A stretch of 64,000 bases of DNA, taken from assembly GCA_902728285.1 (NCBI GenBank), contig CACVBU010001153.1, positions 1,309,278 through 1,373,277 on the forward strand, read 5' to 3'. Within the stretch, counting starts at the first letter, position 1; the number at the start of each line of letters is the position of its first letter. The DNA comes from Clytia hemisphaerica (taxonomy: Eukaryota > Cnidaria > Hydrozoa > Leptothecata > Clytiidae). Under the pieces are notes generated by a model. The model saw nothing but the letters and a program-made list of their open reading frames with translations, was not told where the DNA came from and did no database searches. Position numbers and translations under genes: made by a program. This document shows positions 1 through 11,665 of the stretch, one piece after another.

Positions 1-115
1 ATGAAGGGTAAGTGAAGCAATCCACAGAGAAAGTGACGTCCTGTCCTAATTTTGAGCAGGTAGCTATCAGAAAAGGAGCCTTCGGACTGCAGTCGTAGAC
101 TTAATTACTTCCTAT
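1..115 (+). repeat. 3' part of a tRNA-derived SINE
   Basis: The stretch resembles the 3' half of the complete SINE at 37388-37641. It shares a TAGCTAT..GAAA.GGAGCCTTCGG block, a CTGC.GTCG block and a degenerate TTAC-rich tail near 105-115. The tRNA-like head would lie outside the window. Confidence 0.55.
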
Positions 116-281
116 TATGCCAAAGAAGCTAGATATCTGACTTTAAGCGTCCCCCAGGCTTCACTGATATAATGATCGAAACAACTGTGATATCATCAGT
201 TTAGCTTAGCACCTCTTCTCGACTTCTCAAAACACAGCAGAGTTGATTCATTATCCTAGTGCATATAAGGAGGATTCTGCA

Positions 282-562
282 TTGGGCTCTTCCAGAAAAA
301 AATCGTTCATGGGGGTGGAGAATATATTAATTTTTTCAATGATCTACCACTGGACATTTTGATTTTTCACCCCCTGGACACGTGTTTTACCCCTGGACAA
401 GCATCAAATCGACCCCCTGGACACCCAAAATTTACCCCTGGACATTGCCAATTCACCCCATGGACATCGTCATTTTCAGAGTTTTTTTAATATCCCTATA
501 CAATATATCTTCCACCCTCTATGAAGTTCCAACCTCTAGTTTTTTTTCTGGAAGAGCCTATT
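282..562. mobile_element. MITE with CCCCTGGACA internal repeats
   Basis: Terminal inverted repeats TTGGGCTCTTCCAGAAAAA (left) and its complement (right, 543-562) bound about 280 bp. The interior carries about six spaced copies of CCCCTGGACA or CCATGGACA between 350 and 470. A related end occurs near 25250 together with a CCAGGGGTAAATT remnant. No gene is seen between position 1 and 684. Confidence 0.6.
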
Positions 563-684
563 CTTATAGTTTCATCGGGGTCAACACACAAAACCCTCTC
601 AATATTTTTCTAACCTACTAGTTATCATATGGACTGTAAGGTTTACAATACTCTTTTTTCAAACAGATCAAAGCTGAAAAAAGA

Positions 685-3397
685 ATGAAGCATTATATCA
701 GAAGATTCTTAATTTTGTTCCAGTGCATATGTCTGTTCAGAACAACAAACACTTTCTCATGCGAATCCGCACAATGCAGAGAAGCCTTAAACAAAGCTAC
801 GAAAGCCTCCGGAGCTAGTATGTGGCGGACGGACCCTATCGGAAGCTTGAGGTTGTATTCTAATCTTTTTGATCTGTCCAAACTAAAGAACGATCAAATT
901 CGGATCAAGAAATTACCGAAGTGCAAGAAACATATCAAAACGAAATATTTTACAACCTTCAAAAAATATATGTAAGTTTTTCTAATTCACACTTAGCTCA
1001 GACGACTTAGTTAAAAATCTCCTGGGTAAATGCGTAAATAGTGAGTTTGGGATCTTCCTAAAAAGGACAAATTTCAAGTCTAAATTGGAGTTACCAGTAT
1101 GCAAATTGATGTTACTTTTTTTGACGGAAAAAATTGGTCTTTACGTGAGATCTTATTGATTGGAAGATTTGAGAAATTGCATATAGACTTAACATGGTTT
1201 CAAAAAGATTATAATACTTTATTTTTTTGTAATGATTGACACTATTTAGGCCACCAACAGTTTTTCAAGGGTGCTTTAAACTTCACTCTTTTGACGTTTT
1301 ATATCACAAAATGGGCGTTTTATTCCTGCTGTGACTAACTGAAACCGTTTAATCTGCGAAACAACAGTTAGCTAAACTTTTGCCTGCTTATATTATGATT
1401 CGACAAGCAGAATTTAAAGCTTACATTTTACTAACCCAAAACATTTTAGCAATATAGAAGGATAATATATGATGCAAAGTTCCTCGCTCCCATCCGTCCA
1501 AAAACTCAAATGAAAACCAAGATAAATAAATGATTTTTCTGCTAATGACATTTTCATTCCACCTCTTACGCAATTTTCAGTCTATCTATTTCATCTATTT
1601 TTCTCTTCATAGTAATTTCGTAGAATCTCGATCGAAGATCCGTGGTGTCAAGAAATCCATCATTTCGGACAATGGTTTCTATCACAACGTCACTTTCTCA
1701 CCTCCTTATAAACTGTCTGCAAAATATCTTAACACCATGCAATACTTCTTGGACGGGGGTTCAATTGCAACTTCATTTGGTGAATGTTTAGTTTACGATA
1801 TTCAACTAAACACAACAGGCAAACAACTTCCAAAATTTTCAGCCAAATTCATCGAAATGATTAAAGATCTTTATAAAGCGGCTTACATGAATCAAAAGCA
1901 TCAAAAAAGAATTTTCGAGAAATTCCGCTATTATTTTGGTGATTATTATTTCGGACGCGTCCAAATAGGGATGCAATTTTCGTACACCAAATCTCTCCCT
2001 GGAAACTCCAGAACACGAATCAAAAGACGGGAAATCAAGAGCTGCAATCACCGGAAGCTTGCCAAGAGTATCAAAACTAGAGTCACCAAGAAATACCAGA
2101 AAGTCAAATGTACATGGAAAGGGAAGAGTAGCAATGGGGAAAGTACCTACCGCGTCAACGGAGGCTCTTTTAAAGAAATGAAGAAAATGCGGAATGACGA
2201 GATAACCGGAAATCCTGTCCGGTATACCTTAATTCCGATTACGGAACTCTTGACTGATAAGTTGTTCAAAAGAAATAATATTAAGGTTGATGATGAAATC
2301 ATTCGTAGCGCCGCCATCAACCAGTGGCTGACACCGGTTTATCATGATAAACTTAAAGATTATACGGTGAAGAATGAATGTCCTGTCGGTTACAAACTGT
2401 ATGGGAACTGGGAACGACATAATTGCCAAGGTAACCAATAATAACTTAGCAACATTTTTCTTCTTTTGTCCCTTTTTGTACTATACTATACTTATAACTT
2501 TCCAACCCATACATTCCATGCTTTATTTACGTTACTGATGAACATCTGAGATTTTCACCTTTGATGCCTACTGATAGCGTCAGATAATATCTTAGGCGTT
2601 CATCAGTGACGTAAATAAAGCCTGGGATACATACATGGGGAGGAAGTTACAAGTATAGTATGGTATGCCAATAACATACAGGGAACGAGGTTGGTAACTT
2701 CCTTGATTAGCGGAGAACGGGGATCTCAGCAGCAACCAATCCATATTTTCATTTTTCAACTGTTGGTAAAAAGTTCGTTGTCAAGAAGACGAGATTTTTT
2801 CAAACCCGTACCCCGGATTCAATTTGACCACTTTTTGTTTGAACTGTGACGGACGTGATGCTATCAGAATTATAAACAAGCAAACTTAGGAACTGGGTAC
2901 TTATTGTGAAAAATTTTCATCCTCTCCTCATAGAGTGCTCGATAATTAATAGGGCAATAATGAAGATTGGCGTGGAGGCTCTCATTATGAATCTTACTTT
3001 TATCTAAATATAATAACTTTTAATTTCTTAGACTGGGGCGAGTGGAAATGCAATGCGAAATGTGGGAAAGGATTTTGGAAGAGTCGACAGCGATCTTGTT
3101 ATGGATGTCTTGGAAGGACCTGGGAACGAAAGAAGGAAGAATGTTATGCAGGACCGCCTTGTGAAGGTAAATGTTGCTCAAAGTAGCACTTGATCTTTGG
3201 CTAACTTTCCGCCCACGGGTTCTTTCCATACACCCAGCTCAAAGAACTTAAAAGGTAGTGTCAAAATTTTTTATCAAAAGAAAGCTAAGGGTTTGGATAC
3301 TTTTTATCTGAAATGATATTTTCGAACTTTTTCATTTTCTACAGGGAACGAAATGCGAGGATCATTGCAGACATATTTCATGATGGATGGCTTATGA
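685..3397 (+). CDS. Secreted MACPF/perforin-like protein with C-terminal TSP1 domain
   Basis: Four exons, 685-971, 1613-2430, 3032-3166 and 3345-3397, join in phases 2, 1 and 1 to give about 430 residues. The first about 25 residues form a signal peptide. Residues about 25-365 look like a MACPF domain: YYFGDYYFG at 202-210 sits where the family has its Y-G-T-H-F/Y signature, and a GG..F...K motif (279 on) is followed by PITELL (304-309), matching the conserved end of the fold. Exon 3 encodes a TSP1 repeat (369-413) with D-W-G-E-W, C-G-K-G and R-Q-R. MACPF proteins oligomerise into membrane pores and act in immunity, venom or development. The signature His is absent, so pore activity cannot be assumed. 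The last exon adds about 17 unremarkable residues. ATG 685 follows AAAGA and opens directly on the signal peptide. Introns and TSP1 linkage are clear; the MACPF call rests on motifs only. Confidence 0.72.
2481..2662. mobile_element. Foldback MITE in intron 2 of the MACPF gene
   Basis: Two arms of about 65 bp are inverted copies: ACTATACTTATAACTTTCC at the left and its near complement at the right, each followed inward by a TTTATTTACGT.ACTGATGAAC block. It lies wholly inside the 2431-3031 intron. Confidence 0.7.
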
Positions 3398-3706
3398 TTG
3401 GAATTAGGAGATTGAGCTTCCAAAAATATTGATTCTGCTGATGAAAAATGATGACATTTTTCCTTTAATTTATTGACGTTATGTAAAAGGTAGAATTTTT
3501 TAAGAAGTTTCCAATGGTTAATTTTGATGATGTTTCGTGGTCTCGTCACCCAGAGATACAACCAAAATCAGAACTGAAAAACTTGTAATTAAAAGAACAG
3601 TAAAGTTGGCTCGCTGATCAACAATTTTTAAATGGTAAATGTATATTTGAAATTCTTACGAAGCATACCAAATAGTTAAATACATACAAAGCTAGAAAAA
3701 TAGAAA

Positions 3707-3712
3707 AATAAA
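3707..3712 (+). terminator. Possible polyadenylation signal of the MACPF gene
   Basis: AATAAA lies about 310 bp after the stop codon and about 70 bp before the end of the convergent gene's coding region. It is the only plain AATAAA on this strand between the two stops that I noticed. Confidence 0.35.
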
Positions 3713-3781
3713 GAAAAAACGTTTTTCACGTTTCCCATATATACAGGCCTTAAAAAAATACTGGTCAGAAAGCTTAGTAAG

Positions 3782-6673
3782 CTATTCTTGGTACATGCAT
3801 CGAACCATGTGAGCTCCTTTATGGTAATCTCCCAGTTCTGCACCACCCCAATCACAACTTTGAGTCCCATGGGGAAACACGAAACAAACCGAGCGAGCTT
3901 CATCGCCCCATATTGAATAAGGTGGATGCCAGTGTGCTACATGGCACTTCTTATTATCATTACACCATTGTCGGCAGTATTCAGGGCTTTGACCATAGAT
4001 GTATTTTAAAGCGTTTCCACAATGACGCAAAAAATCGTAGCTCATGGTACATCTCTCGATTGGCCCATTTTCTGAAAAAAAAAGGAATGCAATTTTCATT
4101 CTTTACCACGGAAAGTCATGTGACATCTTTTTCTACCAATAAGATTGGTGGCGAACAGACTTTATAAACAAACGTTACAAAAATGTTCTTATGATGTTCC
4201 TTATTTTCTATAACTGTAAGGTAATTTTTGTTGTTGTTTTAAAAACAGGTAAAACATCTCCTTACTTTTATTTGAACATCTAATCATCTTGGCTCCTGGG
4301 TGTGCTGAGTTCTTGGCTTCGTCGCCCCATGGACAAGGGTGTAAATTTATATCGTCTCTCTTGAACAAAAAACATACTGTCCGCGCCTCATCACTCCAAA
4401 TCTGATGAGGAGGGTGCCAGTGACCTAAAAACAAAAGTTATGCGAGAATTCTTCATATATACACCCCTGTCTCAGAGCGCCGGTGAAAAAAAGAAAAAAG
4501 AAGAAGAAAAACCCAATGGGATAAAAATTCTATTGTTCCCAAGTCAAAAAATCCGTGGGGATGGTTTTGGAGTGAAATTTTTTACATTAAATTTTGAATG
4601 GGGATGAAATCAAAGTCGATTCCCCAGTGGGGATGAGATTGTAATGTATTTTTCCAGTGGGGCTGGGGTCCAAGTGGGTCTATGATGGATGGAGAGGGAG
4701 TGAGATTTTAATTTCTTTAGTCCTGAATCAGTCTGATTGAGCCCATTGCAGATTGTGGAAGGAGACAAGAAAAGCTAAATGATATGCTAGCAATCAAAGA
4801 TTTCAAGGTGCAAATCTCAATGATTCTTTTCTCCCAGCTGGTACACAACGTCGTTTCAAAGTTTTTCTAATATTCACAACGTCCATATAACGTTATATGG
4901 ACGTTAAAACAACGTCGTACCTGTGATACAGTTGGCAGACTCGTCACATTTTTGAAGACATTGTTCAGCTGTCAAGGCGTACAACAAACTGTGATATTCT
5001 CCACATTGTCGGTGAAGATCTTCGCTGAAATGACATCGTATCTCCGTGTCAACTACAAACCATAAGAAGAGATATAGACCATTTTCAGTTGTTTTGGATA
5101 TATTGTGTCCAATAATTGTATAGCGTCAAAATCGTCAAAATCGACCACAATCCCCACCGTAATATTTGGCACAAAATGGGAATTCCCTCAAATTTGAAAA
5201 CTGCAAGTAATTTTTAACTACTTTAAAGTACGGTTGGAAAGTTTTAACTCTGAGTTTTAACATGAGACTTAAGTCTCAAAAATATACTCAAAAATGTTCT
5301 AATAAGGCTGAGAATATAGCCTGGAAACCACTTTAACGCCTTCCAAATCGAAAAATCCAATGAAACAAAGTGGAAGTACTGAAGTTGCAACTCTCACCCG
5401 ATCTTTAAATTCTGAAAAACGTTAAAATACCTAAAAGTGCTAATATATTTCGACGCCGATTGCAGTTTATGGACTTTTCTTAGCTAAAAAGAAGTACTGT
5501 GTTTCCAGAAAAATCGGAAAAGATAATGTACATATAGAAATTCATAAAAAAATTTTCTTACTTTTTTCTTTGCATCGGATCATTTGAGCACCAGGGTGGT
5601 ATGAAATCAATTCTGCTCCACCCCAATCGCACCGTTCAGCATTTTCAGAAAATAAGAAGCAAACAGATCGAGCCTCGTCATCCCAGATTTGATAGGGCGG
5701 GTGCCAGTGTGCAATTTGGCAATCGGCACGGTCGTTACACTCCTGGCGACAATGTTCATACGACTGGCCGTAACTGTATCGTAAAGCTGCTCCGCAATGT
5801 CGTGTGAATCGTTCATCCAGAAAACATCGCTCAATATCATCAATGTCATCTAATAAAAAAAAAAATTTAATCAAACTGGTAGCTTGATAAGGTCTTTACA
5901 ATAAAGATTCTTACATATATAAATGTCATGTATATAGATTCTGCGATCAAAATGGACGGGGACTTGAAGTATTCTTTGGTTCATCGATAAAATACTTTTT
6001 CTCTCGCCCTGTCCTATCCAAGATTTTATTTACATCAATGTTGGTCGTCATAAAGGACCGTCAGAAATTCTTGGGAAAACCGGCTTGACACTGATAGCGG
6101 TTGGAAACGGAGTATAAAGGACACATCTTACAAACCTTTCTTAGAACACCGGATCAGTTTGGCTTCCGTATTTTCATCACCATCATCAGAAAACTTCAAA
6201 GTGTGATCACTCTTTTTGAATAAACGACAAAGTGAATGATCTCTCTCTTCCCAGGGATCATCTTTTGGGAACCAATTTCCCACAATGCAATCGGCGTCCT
6301 CTTCGCATTTTTGCATACACTCGTCAGATGTAATATGTTCGTAATCATTGTGAGTGGACCCTTCGTATTGTTGGAAGTCCAAACTGTACTGACAACGGTC
6401 ACATTGCGCTGAAGGTGAAAGAAATGGAAAAGTTTCACGAAACCACTTATTTATTATGAAGATATCATTCTCATATTGTGAACAGTAACTTCACTCTCTA
6501 CAATTCAATTTATTGCAGAATATTCGAAATTCCCTTGAAAAATAACCCGTGAAATCATGATATGATGCCTTTTTCCTGGAAGTGAACATCAAATATTTCT
6601 TTGTTGTAAAAACGTGAGAATAATCAAGCTTACCAAGTCCTATCAAAGAAATCAGTATCCAACAATAATACAT
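3782..6673 (-). CDS. Secreted protein of four PAN/apple-like repeats
   Basis: Six exons read on the minus strand: 6673-6634, 6408-6136, 5849-5562, 5052-4921, 4424-4266 and 4071-3782. All introns are phase 1 and the model gives about 393 residues ending at TAG. Exon 1 encodes a signal peptide (MYYCWILISLIGLG). Each repeat of about 90 residues has the pattern C...C..(S)x(2-3)C...C.....C....W.P......W.........C..F......C.W......GA.MIRC, clearest in exons 3 and 6, where HWHPPYxIWxDEARSVCF is nearly shared. Repeat 1 is divergent; repeat 3 is split over exons 4 and 5. The Cys layout suggests the PAN/apple adhesion or carbohydrate-binding fold, but I matched it by pattern only. A secreted lectin-like or adhesive role is an inference. 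Convergent with the MACPF gene. Confidence 0.72.
4461..4690. mobile_element. CACCCCTGTCTCACAG MITE, degenerate copy
   Basis: The left end reads ACACCCCTGTCTCAGAGCGC. The interior has spaced AATGGGGAT, AGTGGGGAT and GTGGGGCTGG motifs as in the better copies at 23984 and 35417. It sits in intron 4 of the PAN-repeat gene. Confidence 0.6.
4834..4921. mobile_element. Palindromic CCAGCTGG MITE abutting a splice donor
   Basis: Starts CCAGCTGGTACACAACGTCG. The centre is the palindrome CGTCCATATAACGTTATATGGACG and the far arm ends AACAACGTCGTAC. The same family is complete at 11958-12055. The right end coincides with the exon 4 donor of the PAN-repeat gene. Confidence 0.7.
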
Positions 6674-9170
6674 TTTTGGTAATCTTACCCTTTCCTTCTC
6701 TATGAGTTTTTCAATTTGGGTTTGGAGGTTTTGTGGACATTTTTATGGGGAATTCTCCATCGGGAATATTTTTCCCAATGCGGTGGAGTAAGTTAATTGG
6801 ATAATCAATAGTGAAATAATTATTACCATTTAATAGGAGAATATCATAATGACTTCTAATTATTCTGTGCGTTTTACTAATATGTTTACTTCAGTTTTAT
6901 GATGTTTTTCTGCTTTACTTCAAATTTCCAAAATGGTGGGGGAGCTGTGACGTACAATGTTACCATTTGGAAACGAACTGTTTACATAGAAACAAGGAAA
7001 CACAATTCTAATTGAATCCAAATCAGTCCAGAGCTCTTACCCAACTAGTGCAGGATGTCTCTGATGTTCAGCCCATCTACTTTAAACAATCCTTAATTGC
7101 TGCATTTTCAGGGCTTTTTGAGGAATAGAGAGTAATCTTCAGCCTTACTCAAGAATACAATGAAACTTTAAGATTTGCGCCGCTTTTGGAATGATACATT
7201 GAATCTAGCACTTTCTTTCTTTTCACTCGGTACATTTCGAAACCCAGTAATACACCTATTCGACCGTGATCGTCGGTCAAAAAGGTGAATAGCTTTTATT
7301 TCCAAGCGTTTTTGTGAAAGTATCGTGGCTCACGTGTTCTAGATGAGAAATAAGTGACTTTATTTCCCAATCAAGAGTTTTATCCTTTCGAGCCATTTTA
7401 GGGCTTTAAACTCCACGTTCCCTCCTGGATAGAAAAATGAAATGATGTTGGTCAAAATATACATCCTAATTTGTGAAACTTTATTTCATTATTTATAGAA
7501 AGACAGAAAGTAAAGTAAACAACCAAAATGGATGCCGGGTATATGCGATCCATTAGGGTCCTTTTTCACACTCTCGAAAGTCCCTCAAAAACGTCATAAA
7601 ATGGACAAAATTTTTCGAAATTCATCCTCTCTAAGGGTAGCACTGGGGTCACTTATAGCTTTTTGATAGACTGGATGGCGCTGGTAGGTGGCCCGGTGTA
7701 ATTTGACAGACTCTATTTTTTGTCTTTCCTTGAGGTGGTAGCAAATCCAGATTACTAGATCCAGTCCTTTTTTGGCGAAAAACAAACAAAAAACTATGAG
7801 CAGGGGATCGATCGCTTTTAAAGTTTGGAGGTATTTTTGCGTCTTTATCGTTTTGTAAACTTTGATGGGACTTTCGAATGCATTTTATTGTTTGTTTTTT
7901 TTTTCATATAATTTTTGAAAGAGAAGTGAAAAAAATTCAAGATATCAATACCCTCTAGTCTACTTCACTGGACTCAGCACCATCAAAAATTAACAAAAAG
8001 CAAAGTTCAGCTAGAAGTAGACTCTAGTCTATGCTCTAAGGGGTGACTTTCGGACATATCCGTCATCTCGCAAACCTACTCCCCCGACAACCTTATTTCA
8101 GAAGCCCCCTCAATACAATCACGTGAATAAGAACAATTAAAATTATGGTTTCAGCAAAAACTTTTCATAATCAGATCATAAATACAGCATAAAAATCCAT
8201 ATAAAATCGATTAGTGCTTAACAGCGTGTAGTGTTGTAAGCGATGAGTGGTTTATCAAATCTTGTGTCAACGTTTCTAATTGGCTGAACTTATTAATGGC
8301 ATTTATTGGAAATAGCAGAATGAAAATAGCTGTCTCAAATTTGAGCATTTTCAAAATTGAGTCAATCAATTCTGCTGATCGAATCTATTTTATGAAGCAA
8401 CGACTTCTGCAAAGACAAGTAGGGCAAAAAATCATCCAGCAGATCCACAACGTATCAATGTCCATCTAACCATTATGGTTAGGGTCTAGAAAACATGAAA
8501 TTGATTGAGTGCTTCTCCGCCAAGCTAAAAAAAGACACAAATTGCTACTAAACCGAATGTACACAAGTTTATTAATTGCACTACTTGGATGATGTTGCAA
8601 TGAATTGACTCATTAGTTGATTCTAATATCCGATAATGGATGTCAAGTTGTCCCACAATTTCCATATGCATTAACCTTTGATATGAAACGACCTTTTAAA
8701 CCTACACTGTGGTATCAGCTTTCAGTCCGCTACTTCATTAGTGTGAAGCTGGTAACAGTCTATGTGGAGGTTCCTAAAGAACAATAAATACGCACTTAGG
8801 TGAGTTGAGAATACACACTAAAGCTGGCTGACATTGGAACAATTGATACGCGATGAAGATTAGAATTGTTTTTGAATGGTAAGGGAAGTTAAAAACGAGG
8901 AAATATCTGCTTTTTGACTAAAATTATGGAATAAGAGATCGAAATTAAATTTTGGGTCGATTCTTTGTTTTAGAGAGAAGTGACAGACTAACTATTGATT
9001 GGTTGACATTGAGGAATTTCGTGGATCTAAATTTAATGATACATTGATGAAACATTGAAAATATCTAGTGAGCTCATTTTGGATGTGCTAGTCTACGAAG
9101 ATCGAACGAACAACCCAATTAGGTGATTTAACATTCTAGTGGTGAAACTGATAAACGTTTTATAATCAAG
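6674..9170. other. Intergenic, no gene seen
   Basis: No exon-like ORF with good splice sites was found on either strand. Stretches near 7530-7640 (GATGCCGGGTATATGCGATC) and 8030-8095 (ending GCAAACCTACTCCCCCGAC) resemble the two ends of the G-tract element at 12766-13117, so a diverged or expanded copy may span about 7525-8095. Confidence 0.4.
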
Positions 9171-10307
9171 ATGCCACGATTTCTAGAGATAATTGAAGAA
9201 AAATGTGGACCGACTCACAACCAGACTTCTCTTTCTGCTGCTGTCAGCATTACGTCATTTACAATGATGATTTTTACAATCCCTTTCAACGTCATCTTGA
9301 TCTACGTCCTCATCAAGGACCGCAAAACCAAGTACAAAAACATGTTCTATAAACTACTCTTAAGTATTGCTTTCGCTGATTTGTTGACAGGGCTGGTTGC
9401 AGACCCTCTTGCTGTAAATATGACGACAAAAGAATATTTTATGCAGCCTGTAACAGACATTGAAGTTATTTCAGTCCACATTTCGATGTTTTACACTGAT
9501 GCAGTCGCGTTATTAACTCTCACTATCTTAAGCATCGAGAGAATAATAGCTATAGTGTTCCCTATAAAACATTACAAAGGCGTTTCTAGAAGCACAGAGA
9601 ATGTTTTGATCTCATGTGCGTGGTCTGGCGCTATCATTTTAGTTCTACCATACTTCAAATTGAATTTCATTAAACAATCGTTAGTTTTCTCCGCCGTTAA
9701 CGTCTCCGTTGCCGTTCTTTCGTTATTCATGACGTCGATAATGTATTACCGTAAACTTGGTCGGCCTTCAAGTTGCTATCGAAAATCGACAACGTTGCAG
9801 GTTTCAAAGTCTTCACATTCCCATAACATGAAATCGAAGAGCAGAACAAACCTGTCTAATCTGCATAAATCACAAAAAAGCAAGACTGTAAAACCGGCAG
9901 CTGCCGATTTTTCTAGCATCGGCCGAGAAACAATCAACCGGAACCGTATACATAACTTAACCACTTCAACAAAAAGTACGGTTGCCGAAAAAAGACAAAA
10001 ACTACAACAAGCAAATGAGCAGTATAAGGCAACTCGTACTTTTATCGCAATGATCTGTGTTTTCCTGGCTACCTATCTGCCAACTGTGGCTAGTATGCTG
10101 TACATGAACTTCTGTAAAGATTGCAACTGTGACATGATTCATATAATGCGCGATGTCTCCAGCATCTTTATCCTTTCCAGCTCCTTGTTCAGACCTTTGA
10201 ATTTCATTTTAACCTTAACTCATATCAGATCTTCTGTTTACCAGATATTCAAGAAGAAACACGAACAGTTTACCATCTCAGGGAGACTGGACACGAATGA
10301 TAAATGA
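9171..10307 (+). CDS. Rhodopsin-class G protein-coupled receptor, orphan, intronless
   Basis: A single 378-residue ORF with seven hydrophobic segments. TM1 covers about 24-50. TM2 carries LLLSIAFADLL (L-x3-D). TM3 ends SIERIIAIVFP, an E-R-x form of the DRY motif. TM4 has the conserved W (CAWSGA). TM5 is LVFSAVNVSVAVLSLF. A long basic, Ser/Thr-rich third intracellular loop (about 200-285) follows. TM6 has FLATYLP in place of CWxP, and TM7 has FRPLNFI in place of NPxxY. N-glycosylation sites (NQT, NMT) are near the N terminus and loop 1. The second extracellular loop is extremely short, and no Cys occurs at the top of TM3, so the usual disulfide is missing. That combination is known from melanocortin- and adenosine-type receptors and from many cnidarian orphan receptors. 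The ligand is unknown. It would act at the plasma membrane. Confidence 0.88.
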   Translation: MPRFLEIIEEKCGPTHNQTSLSAAVSITSFTMMIFTIPFNVILIYVLIKDRKTKYKNMFYKLLLSIAFADLLTGLVADPLAVNMTTKEYFMQPVTDIEVISVHISMFYTDAVALLTLTILSIERIIAIVFPIKHYKGVSRSTENVLISCAWSGAIILVLPYFKLNFIKQSLVFSAVNVSVAVLSLFMTSIMYYRKLGRPSSCYRKSTTLQVSKSSHSHNMKSKSRTNLSNLHKSQKSKTVKPAAADFSSIGRETINRNRIHNLTTSTKSTVAEKRQKLQQANEQYKATRTFIAMICVFLATYLPTVASMLYMNFCKDCNCDMIHIMRDVSSIFILSSSLFRPLNFILTLTHIRSSVYQIFKKKHEQFTISGRLDTNDK

Positions 10308-11665
10308 TTATTGAGAATAATTTGCTTGCTAACTGAGTACATGCATACCCATGTCCTTAATGTATCGGGCAAACCGCTAAGGGTCATCATGGAGGGTAGT
10401 TTCAGGGACAATAAGGCAAAAATTGTTGAAAGTAATCTAGAAAATGTTATTACATTATGTTAAGACAACTTGCCTGATTTGAAGAATAGGCTATCGGTAT
10501 AATGTAGTTAATGAGAAGTTAGATATTTTGTAACCTAAATGTCGCGTTTTTGTAATGAATTTTTTATAACAAGATCTAGAAAACTTGTGAAATTATAGAA
10601 ACATAACATTCTTTTAATATAAAATTCTTGATACAGGAACTCTATGATATGAAATGTTTGATAAAATATCTCTGTTCAAAAACCCTTTTTTCTGAAAGAT
10701 GTGAAAGTTTGAACTGAATGGAGTAGGATGAATATGATCGGATACTTGATTGGAGTTTCACTGTTTGTTTTCCAATGTTATAGAAATATATTTCATCTGG
10801 AGAAAAGATACAGATCATTTGTTGTTTTATTTTGAACTGATGAAGATGCTCCCAGAGGGTGCCTTTGTCCATTTTGATTAGACTTTTTCGTGGGGTGGTG
10901 GTGGATCAAAACCGATCAAAATCATTCCGACCAAATTCGTTCTTTCAGCGCCAGATTTTCGGAAGCCCCCCTCTTTTTCTTTAAAATTGAACCTAATTAT
11001 ATAAGTTTGTGTAATTTAACACTTATTTTATTTTATTTATTCATTTTTTTTTTTGGGGGGGGGGGTAATTTGCCTTCTATAAATGATACAACAATCACCC
11101 TTACTGTAGTTCGATTATGTTTAAAGTCTTTGGTGGTCTTCTGTGGTATTTGATTAATTTTTCATGATGGGACCATGAAGCGAATTTTCTACTACTGTTA
11201 TTAACCAATTCGTAGGATGAGAAACTGCCGATTGAAATAATTTTTCATAAAGGCTTGATACAGTTATGTGAGATAAAATTGAAAGAGGCTAAAACTTCCC
11301 TGTTTCGTCTGTTTGGTGAGAATCTCTCAACTAATTAGGCTAAAATGAAGCAGCAAAATGCAAATGAGGGCCTTTTCTTTTTAATGGGAATTTTTGATTC
11401 TATTAAAGTTTTGGCACTATTCCCTGTGAAAACTAAACTTCAGTGCAAATTACAATAGGGATGAAATATCTGTGTATTTCTCTCACCAGGGACGTTTTTT
11501 GACAATAATTCAGGTCTGTGATACAGGGATGTGTAAAATTTATTCTTAAATGAGATTTGCCTATTCCTATCGTTTTCATCATTTTTGGGAGTTATTATGG
11601 AATATGTTCGAGGAGTATGATGATCGTTTGCTTGTATTGATTAATGATGAGACTTTTGAATCTAG
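10308..11665. other. Intergenic, G-tract repeat only
   Basis: No coding signal was found. A GTGGGGTGGTGGTGG segment near 10891 and a run of T then about 12 G at 11043-11066 look like ends of one of the G-tract elements seen elsewhere in the window. Confidence 0.35.

Noticed and set aside
3782..6382. Four separate small secreted genes for the PAN-like ORFs
   Set aside because: Acceptor and donor sites, uniform phase 1 and a single signal-peptide exon fit one gene better.
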